A stretch of DNA of 14,111 nt, from contig CADCQX010000163.1 in NCBI GenBank assembly GCA_902803695.1, positions 1 through 14,111 on the forward strand, read 5' to 3'. Shown here one piece after another: positions 6,367 to 12,518 of the stretch. Every line of letters starts with the position of its first letter. Position 1 is the stretch's first letter. This DNA is from Oscillospiraceae bacterium (GTDB lineage: Bacteria > Bacillota > Clostridia > Saccharofermentanales > Saccharofermentanaceae). A program made the translations under genes and the position numbers. The notes beneath the pieces are model-generated. The model was not told the DNA's origin and did no database searches. It saw only the letters and a list, made by a program, of their open reading frames with translations.

Positions 6367-8636
6367 CAGAATTCACCTCTGGCAATACCATAACCGCTAC
6401 AGATTCCGGAGAATTCTTCGGACTTAGCGAACTCCTTTATAACCTGTTCCCTGCTCATGCCGTTCTTCATCTCGTTAAGCCAGAACTTAAGACCGGAATC
6501 GTCTTTCTCACGATCCATGAACGTTAAGTAAAGTCTGGAGATGAACTCCTCGTCGGAAGTGTTGAATCCCTTGAACTCGGCGGATGTGAAGAACTGATTC
6601 GCAGCATCATATCCTGTTATCTCAAGATTGGTAAGTGACAATGACCAGAACTTGAGACCTTCAGTCTCAGGGTCTCTTCCGAGACAGCATGTGTAAAGTC
6701 TTGTTGCAAAGCCGATGGCGTTATCAGATGCGATAGTTGCCTTGGCTGTCGTAGCTCCGGACTTGATTCCGTATGTAGCGCAGAGGTTGCACCATTCTGT
6801 GGAATTGATGAAGCCTTCTACTGCGTTATCTCTTCCGGCCTGCTTGATGCTATTAAGCCAGAAATTGAAACCGTCCTTATCTTCTGCAGGATCTCTGTCG
6901 AAGAATGTGAAGTACAGAACTTCAACGAACTCTTCATCAGTCATCTGCTTGGATTTGAATTCTTTGCTCAAGAGGAATTCTCTTGCACAATCTGCTCCCG
7001 TGAAATCGTGGTTCTTTACCATGTCGATCCAGAAAGCTTTTCCCTCTGCCTCCGATGGTCTTGCCAAAGCAACGACGTAAAGTCTCTCGATGAAATCTTC
7101 AAAAGATACAGAGGCTTCCGGCATTGACTTTGGATCGACCTTATCCGAAGGAGTTACAGTTGAAGGAGATACTATAGGAGATATTGAAGGAGTTGAAGTT
7201 GATGGTGTACTGGAAGCGGGCGTATCAGTAGAAGTAGCAGCCGCAGTTTGAGGGAATTTCTTAACGACTGTTATCTTTGCATCGTTATAAACAAACTCAT
7301 AGTCGATGCCTTCTATTGAGATCTTCGTGTTACCATCACAACTGTAACCCGTTTTCGGCGAAATTGTAAATGTGATCGTGTAGACTGTTGATTCCTTAGC
7401 AGTTGTATCGTTAGGATCCCATGCATAAGCTACGTCAACATACTGATCACAGGAACAGACAAAGCTCGTATCAAGATCTGTGCCCTTAACCGGCTGATCG
7501 ATTCCGCTAATGTCTATTCTTCTAATGTAGCCGCACTTGTCACAGAGGACATCCGAATCATCGGTAAAGTCGTGACGAGTTACGTTACTGTCAAAAGCTC
7601 CGCTGAACTTGTCCGGATCAATACAGATGCTCTTAATGGAACAAGATACGAAAGCTTTACTTGCAATATTACTAACTGTCTCAGGAATCTCTGCTTCCTT
7701 AAGACTAGCGCACTTCCAGAATGCTGCAAATGAGATCGTCTCAACTGAATCAGGGATCTTTACAGACTGAAGTCCGGATGAAGAGAATGCATATGTTCCG
7801 ATAGTCTTAACGCCGCTACCCATGTCAACGGTCTTAAGCTTCGTACAGTATGCGAATGCGTAATTTCCGATAGATGTTACAGAATCAGGAATTGTTACTG
7901 ATTCGATAGTTGTGTTCTTGAAGAATGTCTTATAAGCGATCTCTTTAACGGTTATTCCGTCTATGGTCGAAGGGATTACAACATTCTTGTCAGATCCCTT
8001 ATAAGCTGAGAGGATTCCGTCCTTGTCGATCACCCAGTCACCTGATGTTGACGGCGGAGGAGTAACAACTGCTGCGCCTGTCTTATCGAAAGTCTTTGTG
8101 ACTGTGATCTTGCCGCTGTTATTTGTAAATGAGATATCGCTTCCGTCAAAAGTAGCCGTGATCTCATCAGAGAATGAGTATCCGCTCTTTGCCTGGAAAA
8201 CGATAGTAGCTTTATAAGTTGTGGATGCCTTCGCGATGGTATCTGAAGGACTCCATGTGATCTTTGCCGTTGCTCCTGCGGAAGCCGTGAAGTTAACTGT
8301 CGTAGGAAGATCCTTACCTGTCTCAGGTGCTTCCATCTCAACGATATCGAGGCTTCTTATAAGTCCGCAGTCGTCGCAGATCGCATCATCAACTGATGTG
8401 AATGTGTGGAGTAATAATGTCTTTCCGGCATCTTCCGGAAGCACATAATCTGTAGAGACTTTGTCAAATCTTATAGGTTCGGATTTGAACTTTATGTCCA
8501 TAGGGTCCTGTGGCGATGCCACTGCCTTGGCATTATAGAGAAATGCCCCGTATATACCTGCAGCTACAAAAGCGCTGGACATACATAAAGCCAGGAGACC
8601 TAACACTTTTCCCTTCGGATTCTTAAGGAGTTGCAT
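6366..8636 (-). CDS. Exported leucine-rich repeat protein with two C-terminal DUF4214 domains
   Basis: 756 residues from the ATG at 8636, chosen because GGGGGA lies 7 bases upstream; ATGs at 8657 and 8651 lack such a site. A hydrophobic helix (about 10-34) acts as signal or anchor. Two copies of a module follow (about 78-186 and 355-462), each starting with CDxCGxIRxxDI and continuing as a beta-sandwich-like region. Between them lie BspA-type LRR_5 repeats (about 224-340; IPDSVTSIGNYAFAYCTKLK). A Ser/Thr/Pro linker (464-509) leads to two DUF4214 domains (514-621 and 641-750), each with paired RLY...FFDRDP...G..FW units. LRR_5 proteins usually mediate surface adhesion, and DUF4214 occurs in surface carbohydrate contexts. 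The gene shares one base with the beta-helix gene, so the two are probably translated together and may act together at the surface. Confidence 0.85.
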   Translation of the reverse strand: MQLLKNPKGKVLGLLALCMSSAFVAAGIYGAFLYNAKAVASPQDPMDIKFKSEPIRFDKVSTDYVLPEDAGKTLLLHTFTSVDDAICDDCGLIRSLDIVEMEAPETGKDLPTTVNFTASAGATAKITWSPSDTIAKASTTYKATIVFQAKSGYSFSDEITATFDGSDISFTNNSGKITVTKTFDKTGAAVVTPPPSTSGDWVIDKDGILSAYKGSDKNVVIPSTIDGITVKEIAYKTFFKNTTIESVTIPDSVTSIGNYAFAYCTKLKTVDMGSGVKTIGTYAFSSSGLQSVKIPDSVETISFAAFWKCASLKEAEIPETVSNIASKAFVSCSIKSICIDPDKFSGAFDSNVTRHDFTDDSDVLCDKCGYIRRIDISGIDQPVKGTDLDTSFVCSCDQYVDVAYAWDPNDTTAKESTVYTITFTISPKTGYSCDGNTKISIEGIDYEFVYNDAKITVVKKFPQTAAATSTDTPASSTPSTSTPSISPIVSPSTVTPSDKVDPKSMPEASVSFEDFIERLYVVALARPSEAEGKAFWIDMVKNHDFTGADCAREFLLSKEFKSKQMTDEEFVEVLYFTFFDRDPAEDKDGFNFWLNSIKQAGRDNAVEGFINSTEWCNLCATYGIKSGATTAKATIASDNAIGFATRLYTCCLGRDPETEGLKFWSLSLTNLEITGYDAANQFFTSAEFKGFNTSDEEFISRLYLTFMDREKDDSGLKFWLNEMKNGMSREQVIKEFAKSEEFSGICSGYGIARGEF

Positions 8637-8677
8637 ACCAATTTCCCCCATTTTCATTCTGATTTTTCGTCAACTTA

Positions 8678-8779
8678 TCACATTGAGTTCACATTGTAAA
8701 CATAATTAAGACATATTCGACAAATTTTTGACACATATTTTCGGGTTTAGGACAAATTTGAGATATAAAGACAAAATTT
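8678..8779. repeat. Array of ACA(T/A)-rich motifs in helical phase
   Basis: On the plus strand ACA begins at 8680, 8691, 8700, 8711, 8720, 8731, 8752 and 8771. These offsets (0, 11, 20, 31, 40, 51, 72, 91) fit multiples of about 10.2 bases. The first two are perfect TCACATTG direct repeats, 11 bases apart; four others are GACA followed by A/T tracts. It could be a tandem array for an OmpR/PhoP-type regulator, or phased A-tracts that bend DNA. Confidence 0.5.
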
Positions 8780-8892
8780 TTATATCTTTTATGTCATCAT
8801 AGTTATATTTTGTTCCGAAAGTTTTCGAAAATGCAAAGAAATTATTACATATTGTTCATATTCTGATATGTCGGGCGGACTTTTTCGAGCAA

Positions 8893-8916
8893 TATAAAAA
8901 GAGGCATGCGCCTCTT
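8893..8916 (-). terminator. Rho-independent terminator of the TetR/small membrane protein operon
   Basis: AAGAGGC, loop GCAT, GCCTCTT on the minus strand, then TTTATATTG. It starts about 40 bases after the stop codon at 8957-8959. Confidence 0.85.
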
Positions 8917-8956
8917 CTTACATAACTCAATAAAATATTTTAAGGGAATGGTGTTA

Positions 8957-9226
8957 TCAGTAATCCTCCATTTCCTCGTCGTCCCTCCAGATAAACAACC
9001 TGTCTAGACAGTTGTTCTGGTAGGCCTCGATCACGAGGAGCAGGAATAAGATGAGAGTGACGCCGCCTGCGACCGCCAGGGATATTATGCAGAGCTTGTT
9101 CCACTCGAACGCCCAGAACAGAAGACCCAGTGCCGCGAAAACGCCGATCAATTTCATCATCGTTCTTCCCGGCATCAGCATGTTAAGCTTAACGACTTTG
9201 TCTTTATGTAGTTCCGTGTTGTTCAT
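8957..9226 (-). CDS. Small membrane protein with two helices, operon partner of the TetR regulator
   Basis: 89 residues. The ATG at 9226 is preceded by AGGAGG with a 6-base gap. A TTG at 9241 in the same frame would place that Shine-Dalgarno site inside the gene and is rejected. A polar N-terminus is followed by two hydrophobic helices (about 23-41 and 45-67), and the tail is charged and acidic (WRDDEEMEDY). No family was recognised. The gene begins 16 bases after the TetR stop codon, so the two are probably one transcript, and the regulator would control this protein. It may be part of a stress or transport response; this is inference only. Confidence 0.8.
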   Translation of the reverse strand: MNNTELHKDKVVKLNMLMPGRTMMKLIGVFAALGLLFWAFEWNKLCIISLAVAGGVTLILFLLLVIEAYQNNCLDRLFIWRDDEEMEDY

Positions 9227-9242
9227 CCTGTACCTCCTCAAC

Positions 9243-9773
9243 CTACTTTTTATTTTTGCTGTACATATCGAAGCTCGTGCCTGCTTCGGTTATCATTTCC
9301 TTGATCTCTTTTTGTGATATCTTTGTGGTGTTCGTAGAGACCAAGGTGGCGATCCCGTGAGTGAAGATCCATGTCTTGACGAACACCTCAGGTTCAATAG
9401 GCACCGGTATGTTGTTCGTCAGATCGTAAAAACTCTTGAGCCTCGTCCCGCTGTCGGACATGCTCAACAGTCTGAAAAGATTCTTCTCCTTCTGCGCAAG
9501 TTCGATATAACGTAGTCCCATGCTCAGGAAATAAGGCGTCGAATTATCCTTCGGCTTCTTAAGCACATACTTCTCGAAAAATCTCACCGTCTTCTCATAG
9601 ACTTCGCCCTTAAGCTCCTCCATATTCTTGAAAACGTGAAAGATAGGTTGAGTGGAGCAATTGAGCTCACCCGCAAGCATACGAGCAGTGACCTTTTCAA
9701 AGCCATACTCTCTCGTCAGTTCAAAAGCTTTATCAACGATAGCTTCCTTCGGAACTTTGACCTGCGGCGGCAT
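9243..9773 (-). CDS. TetR/AcrR-family transcriptional regulator (autoregulated)
   Basis: 176 residues, a normal to short TetR length. Residues about 9-55 form the DNA-binding domain: IVDKAFELTREYGFEKVTARMLAGELNCSTQPIFHVFKNMEEL has the characteristic helix-turn-helix and the aromatic xYxHFKNK-like segment, here IFHVFKNMEEL. The variable C-terminal helical domain would bind an inducer that is not predictable. AAGGAG lies 8 bases before the ATG. Just upstream, two tandem palindromes overlap the -10 box of its own promoter, which supports autorepression. The divergent CPBP protease gene shares the intergenic region, but I see no good promoter for it next to this operator, so joint control is only possible. 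Confidence 0.9.
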   Translation of the reverse strand: MPPQVKVPKEAIVDKAFELTREYGFEKVTARMLAGELNCSTQPIFHVFKNMEELKGEVYEKTVRFFEKYVLKKPKDNSTPYFLSMGLRYIELAQKEKNLFRLLSMSDSGTRLKSFYDLTNNIPVPIEPEVFVKTWIFTHGIATLVSTNTTKISQKEIKEMITEAGTSFDMYSKNKK

Positions 9774-9789
9774 TTTCTTCGCTCCTTAA

Positions 9790-9815
9790 ATAACTAAGTT
9801 ATATAACAATGTTAT
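9790..9815. promoter_or_regulatory. Tandem TetR-type operator
   Basis: Two ATAAC-N3-GTTAT palindromes (9790-9802 and 9803-9815) lie end to end with no gap. The right one covers the AT of the -10 box (9814-9819). Placement just downstream of the start point and over the -10 fits autorepression by the adjacent TetR protein. Confidence 0.75.
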
Positions 9816-9842
9816 TTTAAACTTAATCTTTTGACGTGTCAA
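9814..9842 (-). promoter_or_regulatory. Sigma-A promoter of the TetR/small membrane protein operon
   Basis: On the minus strand, perfect TTGACA (9837-9842), a 17-base spacer and TAAAAT (9814-9819), 41 bases upstream of the ATG at 9773. One of the strongest promoters in the window. Confidence 0.85.
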
Positions 9843-9876
9843 CAGCGCCTCCGGCGGTCTTAACTTTATCTTTATC

Positions 9877-9891
9877 AATTCAGAATGAATT
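9877..9891. promoter_or_regulatory. Candidate operator palindrome upstream of the CPBP gene
   Basis: AATTCA-GAA-TGAATT is a perfect inverted repeat with 6-base arms, 82 bases upstream of the CPBP start codon. It could be a second regulatory site in the divergent region. No convincing promoter hexamers for the plus strand were seen. Confidence 0.35.
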
Positions 9892-9942
9892 CTTATTTTT
9901 CCCGAGAAGATGTCTTAACTTCGCTTTTCTAAGATGAAACTG

Positions 9943-9956
9943 TGAACGGCGGATGC
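9943..9956. repeat. 14-base inverted repeat flanking the CPBP gene, left copy
   Basis: TGAACGGCGGATGC is exactly complementary to 10936-10949. This copy lies 5 bases upstream of the Shine-Dalgarno site of the CPBP gene. Confidence 0.6.
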
Positions 9957-9972
9957 CGAATGGAGGTTATAT

Positions 9973-10911
9973 ATGTCACAACAACTAGGAAGCCAGGCGA
10001 AGTGGAAGCCTTGGAAGGGTCTGGTCCTGTTCCTGATCACCATAGTCGTGATCTTACTTGGCGGGAAACTCTCTGAGCACATCGGACTCTGGGGAACGCT
10101 TATCACTCAAGGCGTGATGCTGGGAATATCCCTCATCGTTTGCCTTATAAATGATACGCCGTTCAAAGAGGTCTTCCCTATCAGGAAACCGACGGTCAGA
10201 GATATCATCGGTTCCATCCTGATGTGGATCGGAAGCTACGGAATAGGTACCGCATCCATCCACCTGGCAGGAGTCTTGCTCCCCGACCAATATAGTCAGG
10301 TTACGGGAACTATGAACACTATGTTTACGAGAGGAGGAGTGCTTCTTGCATTTGTCGTAGCGGTAATCTGTCCGCCGATATGCGAAGAAGCGATCACCAG
10401 AGGAGCTATCCTGAGCCATTTTCGAAGTTTCAAAAAAGACTTCATGACGGTCCTTATCATCGCCATCATGTTTGGTGCTATGCACACTGATGCGATAAGG
10501 TTCTTCAACACAGCACTGCTTGGTGCCGTCACTGCCTATCTGGTAGTAAAGCGCAACAACATCCTGCTGGCGTCATTTGTCCACTTACTTCAGAACTTCG
10601 TCACGGGAGGGATCCAGATCATCTCATCTGCATTATCTTCCGCCAGCACATCAGCTGCAGCAGTCGCAACCAAGACCATGCCGCCTGTTGTGTATCTCGG
10701 CTCAGCGATGACAACATTATGCTTCGCACCGGTCTGTCTGGTATTAGGTCAGCACCTCATAAACCGCCAGGTACAGATCTCGAAGGGCCAGCCAAAGAGC
10801 GGCAAGCTCTGGCCGAAGCTCGTCATCGCGATCATTTTATCGGTAGCTTCATTCATCATTGGATTGGTGCTGCAAAGCAAATACTTACCTGCATACGTTC
10901 AGGCGAATTAA
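9973..10911 (+). CDS. CPBP-family intramembrane metalloprotease/glutamic protease (CAAX protease type)
   Basis: 312 residues with about eight hydrophobic segments. The CPBP/ABI (Rce1-like) catalytic motifs are present: EExxxR as CEEAITRG (E138, E139, R143), FxxxH as FGAMH (F167, H171), and HxxxN as HLLQN (H204, N208). Bacterial members cleave peptides in the membrane and are often linked to bacteriocin maturation, immunity or stress signalling; the substrate here is unknown. GGAGG lies 6 bases before the ATG. It is the only plus-strand gene and is divergent from the TetR/small membrane protein operon. A 14-base sequence just before the Shine-Dalgarno site recurs in inverted form after the stop codon. 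Confidence 0.9.
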   Translation: MSQQLGSQAKWKPWKGLVLFLITIVVILLGGKLSEHIGLWGTLITQGVMLGISLIVCLINDTPFKEVFPIRKPTVRDIIGSILMWIGSYGIGTASIHLAGVLLPDQYSQVTGTMNTMFTRGGVLLAFVVAVICPPICEEAITRGAILSHFRSFKKDFMTVLIIAIMFGAMHTDAIRFFNTALLGAVTAYLVVKRNNILLASFVHLLQNFVTGGIQIISSALSSASTSAAAVATKTMPPVVYLGSAMTTLCFAPVCLVLGQHLINRQVQISKGQPKSGKLWPKLVIAIILSVASFIIGLVLQSKYLPAYVQAN

Positions 10912-10935
10912 GGGTATAAAGAAATTATAGGAGGC

Positions 10936-10949
10936 GCATCCGCCGTTCA
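10936..10949. repeat. 14-base inverted repeat flanking the CPBP gene, right copy
   Basis: GCATCCGCCGTTCA, the exact reverse complement of 9943-9956, begins 25 bases after the CPBP stop codon and before the shared terminator. Confidence 0.6.
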
Positions 10950-10979
10950 ATTCTCCTCTCCCTTAAAAGTATGATCTCC

Positions 10980-11018
10980 AAAAATAAATCCTTGTCGTCA
11001 TTCGTGGCGGCAAGGATT
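10980..11018. terminator. Terminator between the convergent CPBP and methyltransferase genes
   Basis: AATCCTTG (10987-10994) pairs with CAAGGATT (11011-11018), extended by two inner C-G pairs after one mismatch. On the minus strand it is followed by TATTTTTGG, which suits the methyltransferase gene. On the plus strand the downstream run (ATTTAATTA) is weaker, but it may also end the CPBP transcript. Confidence 0.75.
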
Positions 11019-11024
11019 ATTTAA

Positions 11025-11705
11025 TTAGTCTATCTTAGCTTGGTTAAAAACTGTTGTCTCCGGTCTGAACGAGTCATCCTTATAGATCGTAAGACAGGCT
11101 TCAAACGGAAGCACGCTGTTATCGAGGACCACTCTTCGCGAGAATTTGTAAGCGATAGCCAGGATCTTTTCAGGTGCGATATGAAAGTCCGTAGCGAATG
11201 TTCTGTAGTCGACCTTATCACTTAAGAAGTGGCAAACGACTGCGCCGTCATCAGTACAAAGTTCGAGCATCCTTCCAATAAACTTCTCAACGAATGCATA
11301 ACTCTCGTCCTCATGCTGCGGGTCAAGTCCCGTAAAGCATCCGCACTCGACTACATACTTGAACTTTCTGAATGGTTCGTACTCGAATATATCTTCGTTC
11401 AGGAATCTGTATTCAGGATTCTTCTCTTTTGCAACTTCAACAAATTCAGGAACGATATCGATCCCCACATAACCGAAAGTCTCATCCGGATCCCTTCTTC
11501 TCAAGTACTTCAGAAGGTCACCAAAGCCGCAGCCGATATCAAGGATATCCGCATTAATAATATCAAGCTTATCGAACATCTGCGCGAATCTGATCTGCTG
11601 CTTATTTTTTGTCCATCCGAGACTTCTCTCGTCGACACCGTACTGCTCATAGAGCTCCCTGTACTTGGACACAGTATTGGCCCTGATCTCCTGATCGTTT
11701 CCCAT
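11025..11705 (-). CDS. Class I SAM-dependent methyltransferase
   Basis: 226 residues. Residues about 53-62 (ILDIGCGFGD) form the SAM-binding glycine-rich loop (motif I). YVGIDIVPEFVEVAKEKN provides the acidic residue that contacts the ribose (motif II), and FLNEDIFEY the next motif. The C-terminal part has a substrate-specific region I do not recognise, so the methylated substrate is unknown. The start was set at ATG 11705, which has AGGAG about 9 bases upstream. The in-frame ATG at 11744 abuts a TATAAT box and has no Shine-Dalgarno site. The gene is alone, between the convergent CPBP gene and the terminator of the RpiB-like operon. Confidence 0.9.
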   Translation of the reverse strand: MGNDQEIRANTVSKYRELYEQYGVDERSLGWTKNKQQIRFAQMFDKLDIINADILDIGCGFGDLLKYLRRRDPDETFGYVGIDIVPEFVEVAKEKNPEYRFLNEDIFEYEPFRKFKYVVECGCFTGLDPQHEDESYAFVEKFIGRMLELCTDDGAVVCHFLSDKVDYRTFATDFHIAPEKILAIAYKFSRRVVLDNSVLPFEACLTIYKDDSFRPETTVFNQAKID

Positions 11706-11744
11706 CTCAAAATCTCCTATAAAACCATTTGTATTCCCACCCAT

Positions 11745-11750
11745 ATTATA
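11745..11750 (-). promoter_or_regulatory. -10 box of the methyltransferase gene
   Basis: A perfect TATAAT on the minus strand lies 39 bases before the ATG at 11705. The -35 at 17 bases (TGTGGT) is poor. Transcription would start near 11738. Confidence 0.6.
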
Positions 11751-11791
11751 ATATTTTAATTCTTATTACCACATTGCCGTATTTCAGACAC

Positions 11792-11822
11792 AAAAAAGCC
11801 CTGCCGTTACGTTCGGCAAGGC
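11792..11822 (-). terminator. Rho-independent terminator of the TetR/EFR1/RpiB-like operon
   Basis: GCCTTGCCG (11814-11822) pairs with CGGCAGGGC (11798-11806) across a 7-base loop, followed by six T. It lies about 25 bases after the stop codon at 11847-11849. Confidence 0.9.
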
Positions 11823-11846
11823 CCTTTCTATATTCTTCGAAAACAC

Positions 11847-12473
11847 TTACATATTCGCTTCTATCCACTCTTTAAGCTTTTCATTCGTGCCATTATCGAG
11901 CACAAACCTGATAACATCCTTCTTGGTGAAGATCTTACTGATAAGGTCCTTATCAAGTGATGCGTAAAGCTCTGTCACATCAACCTGGGATCTTCTCCTG
12001 ATATCTTTGAGGAGCAGCGTATCCTTAAGTTTCCTTTCTGCTTCACTTTTTGGATACCCCTGACCGAAAGGTTCTGAGAAGAGCTTACTTATAGTCTCCT
12101 CCAGATTGATCGCACCCTTCCAGGCATATTCTTCACCCAGAGGAACTGATACAGCATTTCCGTTATTGATCTGAGCAAAGAGATATGCATCCTGAGCTGT
12201 AGGGATATATCCGCACAGAACTCCCGGGATGTTATTGCATGCGAGCATCATTCCCTGTCCTGATGAACAACCGGTAACCATAAAATCGACTGATCCGCTC
12301 GCGAGAAGAAGACCAACCAAAAGAGAAATTTCTATATAACTATATCTCTGATCTTCATCTTCAAAACAACCGAAATTTATCACTTCGGAATCGCCCGAAT
12401 ATTTACTTACCAGATCATACAAAAGCTTATTCTTTTCTGTCTGTGAACTTGCAAGAATTACACCAATTTTCAT
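11847..12473 (-). CDS. RpiB/LacAB-family sugar-phosphate isomerase-like protein
   Basis: 208 residues, longer than the usual 140-150 of RpiB. The hallmark is TGCSSGQGMMLACNNIPGV (residues 67-85), matching the CGTGxG...N core of the family, with the likely catalytic cysteine C69. The N-terminal DHAG motif of true RpiB proteins is replaced by LASSQTEKN, as in a longer subgroup of clostridial and lactobacillal proteins, so activity on ribose 5-phosphate is uncertain. A C-terminal helical extension (about 130-208) carries GYPKSEAERK. It is the last gene of the TetR operon, 45 bases after the EFR1 gene. The only Shine-Dalgarno candidate (GAGG) is 11 bases from this ATG and 4 bases from an out-of-frame ATG at 12480; the start at 12473 fits family conservation. 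Confidence 0.8.
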   Translation of the reverse strand: MKIGVILASSQTEKNKLLYDLVSKYSGDSEVINFGCFEDEDQRYSYIEISLLVGLLLASGSVDFMVTGCSSGQGMMLACNNIPGVLCGYIPTAQDAYLFAQINNGNAVSVPLGEEYAWKGAINLEETISKLFSEPFGQGYPKSEAERKLKDTLLLKDIRRRSQVDVTELYASLDKDLISKIFTKKDVIRFVLDNGTNEKLKEWIEANM

Positions 12474-12518
12474 CTGTCATTTTTCCTCATCTTTTTGTTA
12501 TAGAATATCATAAAAATT

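Larger units (their letters stand above)
8637..8956. other. 320-base AT-rich intergenic region
   Basis: No gene is seen. It holds the leader of the LRR/DUF4214 gene with an ACA array (8678-8779), a GTTTTCGAARA copy (8821-8831, plus), and the terminator of the small membrane protein gene (8893-8916). A possible -10, TACAAT (8693-8698, minus), has no convincing -35, so the promoter of the large operon is not resolved. Confidence 0.7.

Noticed and set aside
8651..8657. Earlier starts of the LRR/DUF4214 protein at ATG 8657 or 8651
   Set aside because: Neither has a Shine-Dalgarno site, while GGGGGA is 7 bases before ATG 8636; the extra residues would also precede the signal helix with acidic residues.
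9831..9859. Plus-strand promoter using TTGACG at 9831 for the CPBP gene
   Set aside because: The -10 position 17 bases downstream is GCGGTC, which is not a -10 box; TTGAC-GT-GTCAA there is explained mostly by the minus-strand -35.
10054..10485. 143-residue minus-strand frame
   Set aside because: It is antisense to the CPBP protease, which has all three catalytic motifs and a good ribosome binding site.
11229..11759. 176-residue plus-strand frame
   Set aside because: It lies antisense to the methyltransferase, whose SAM motifs and ribosome binding site are clear; no supporting motif in the shadow frame.
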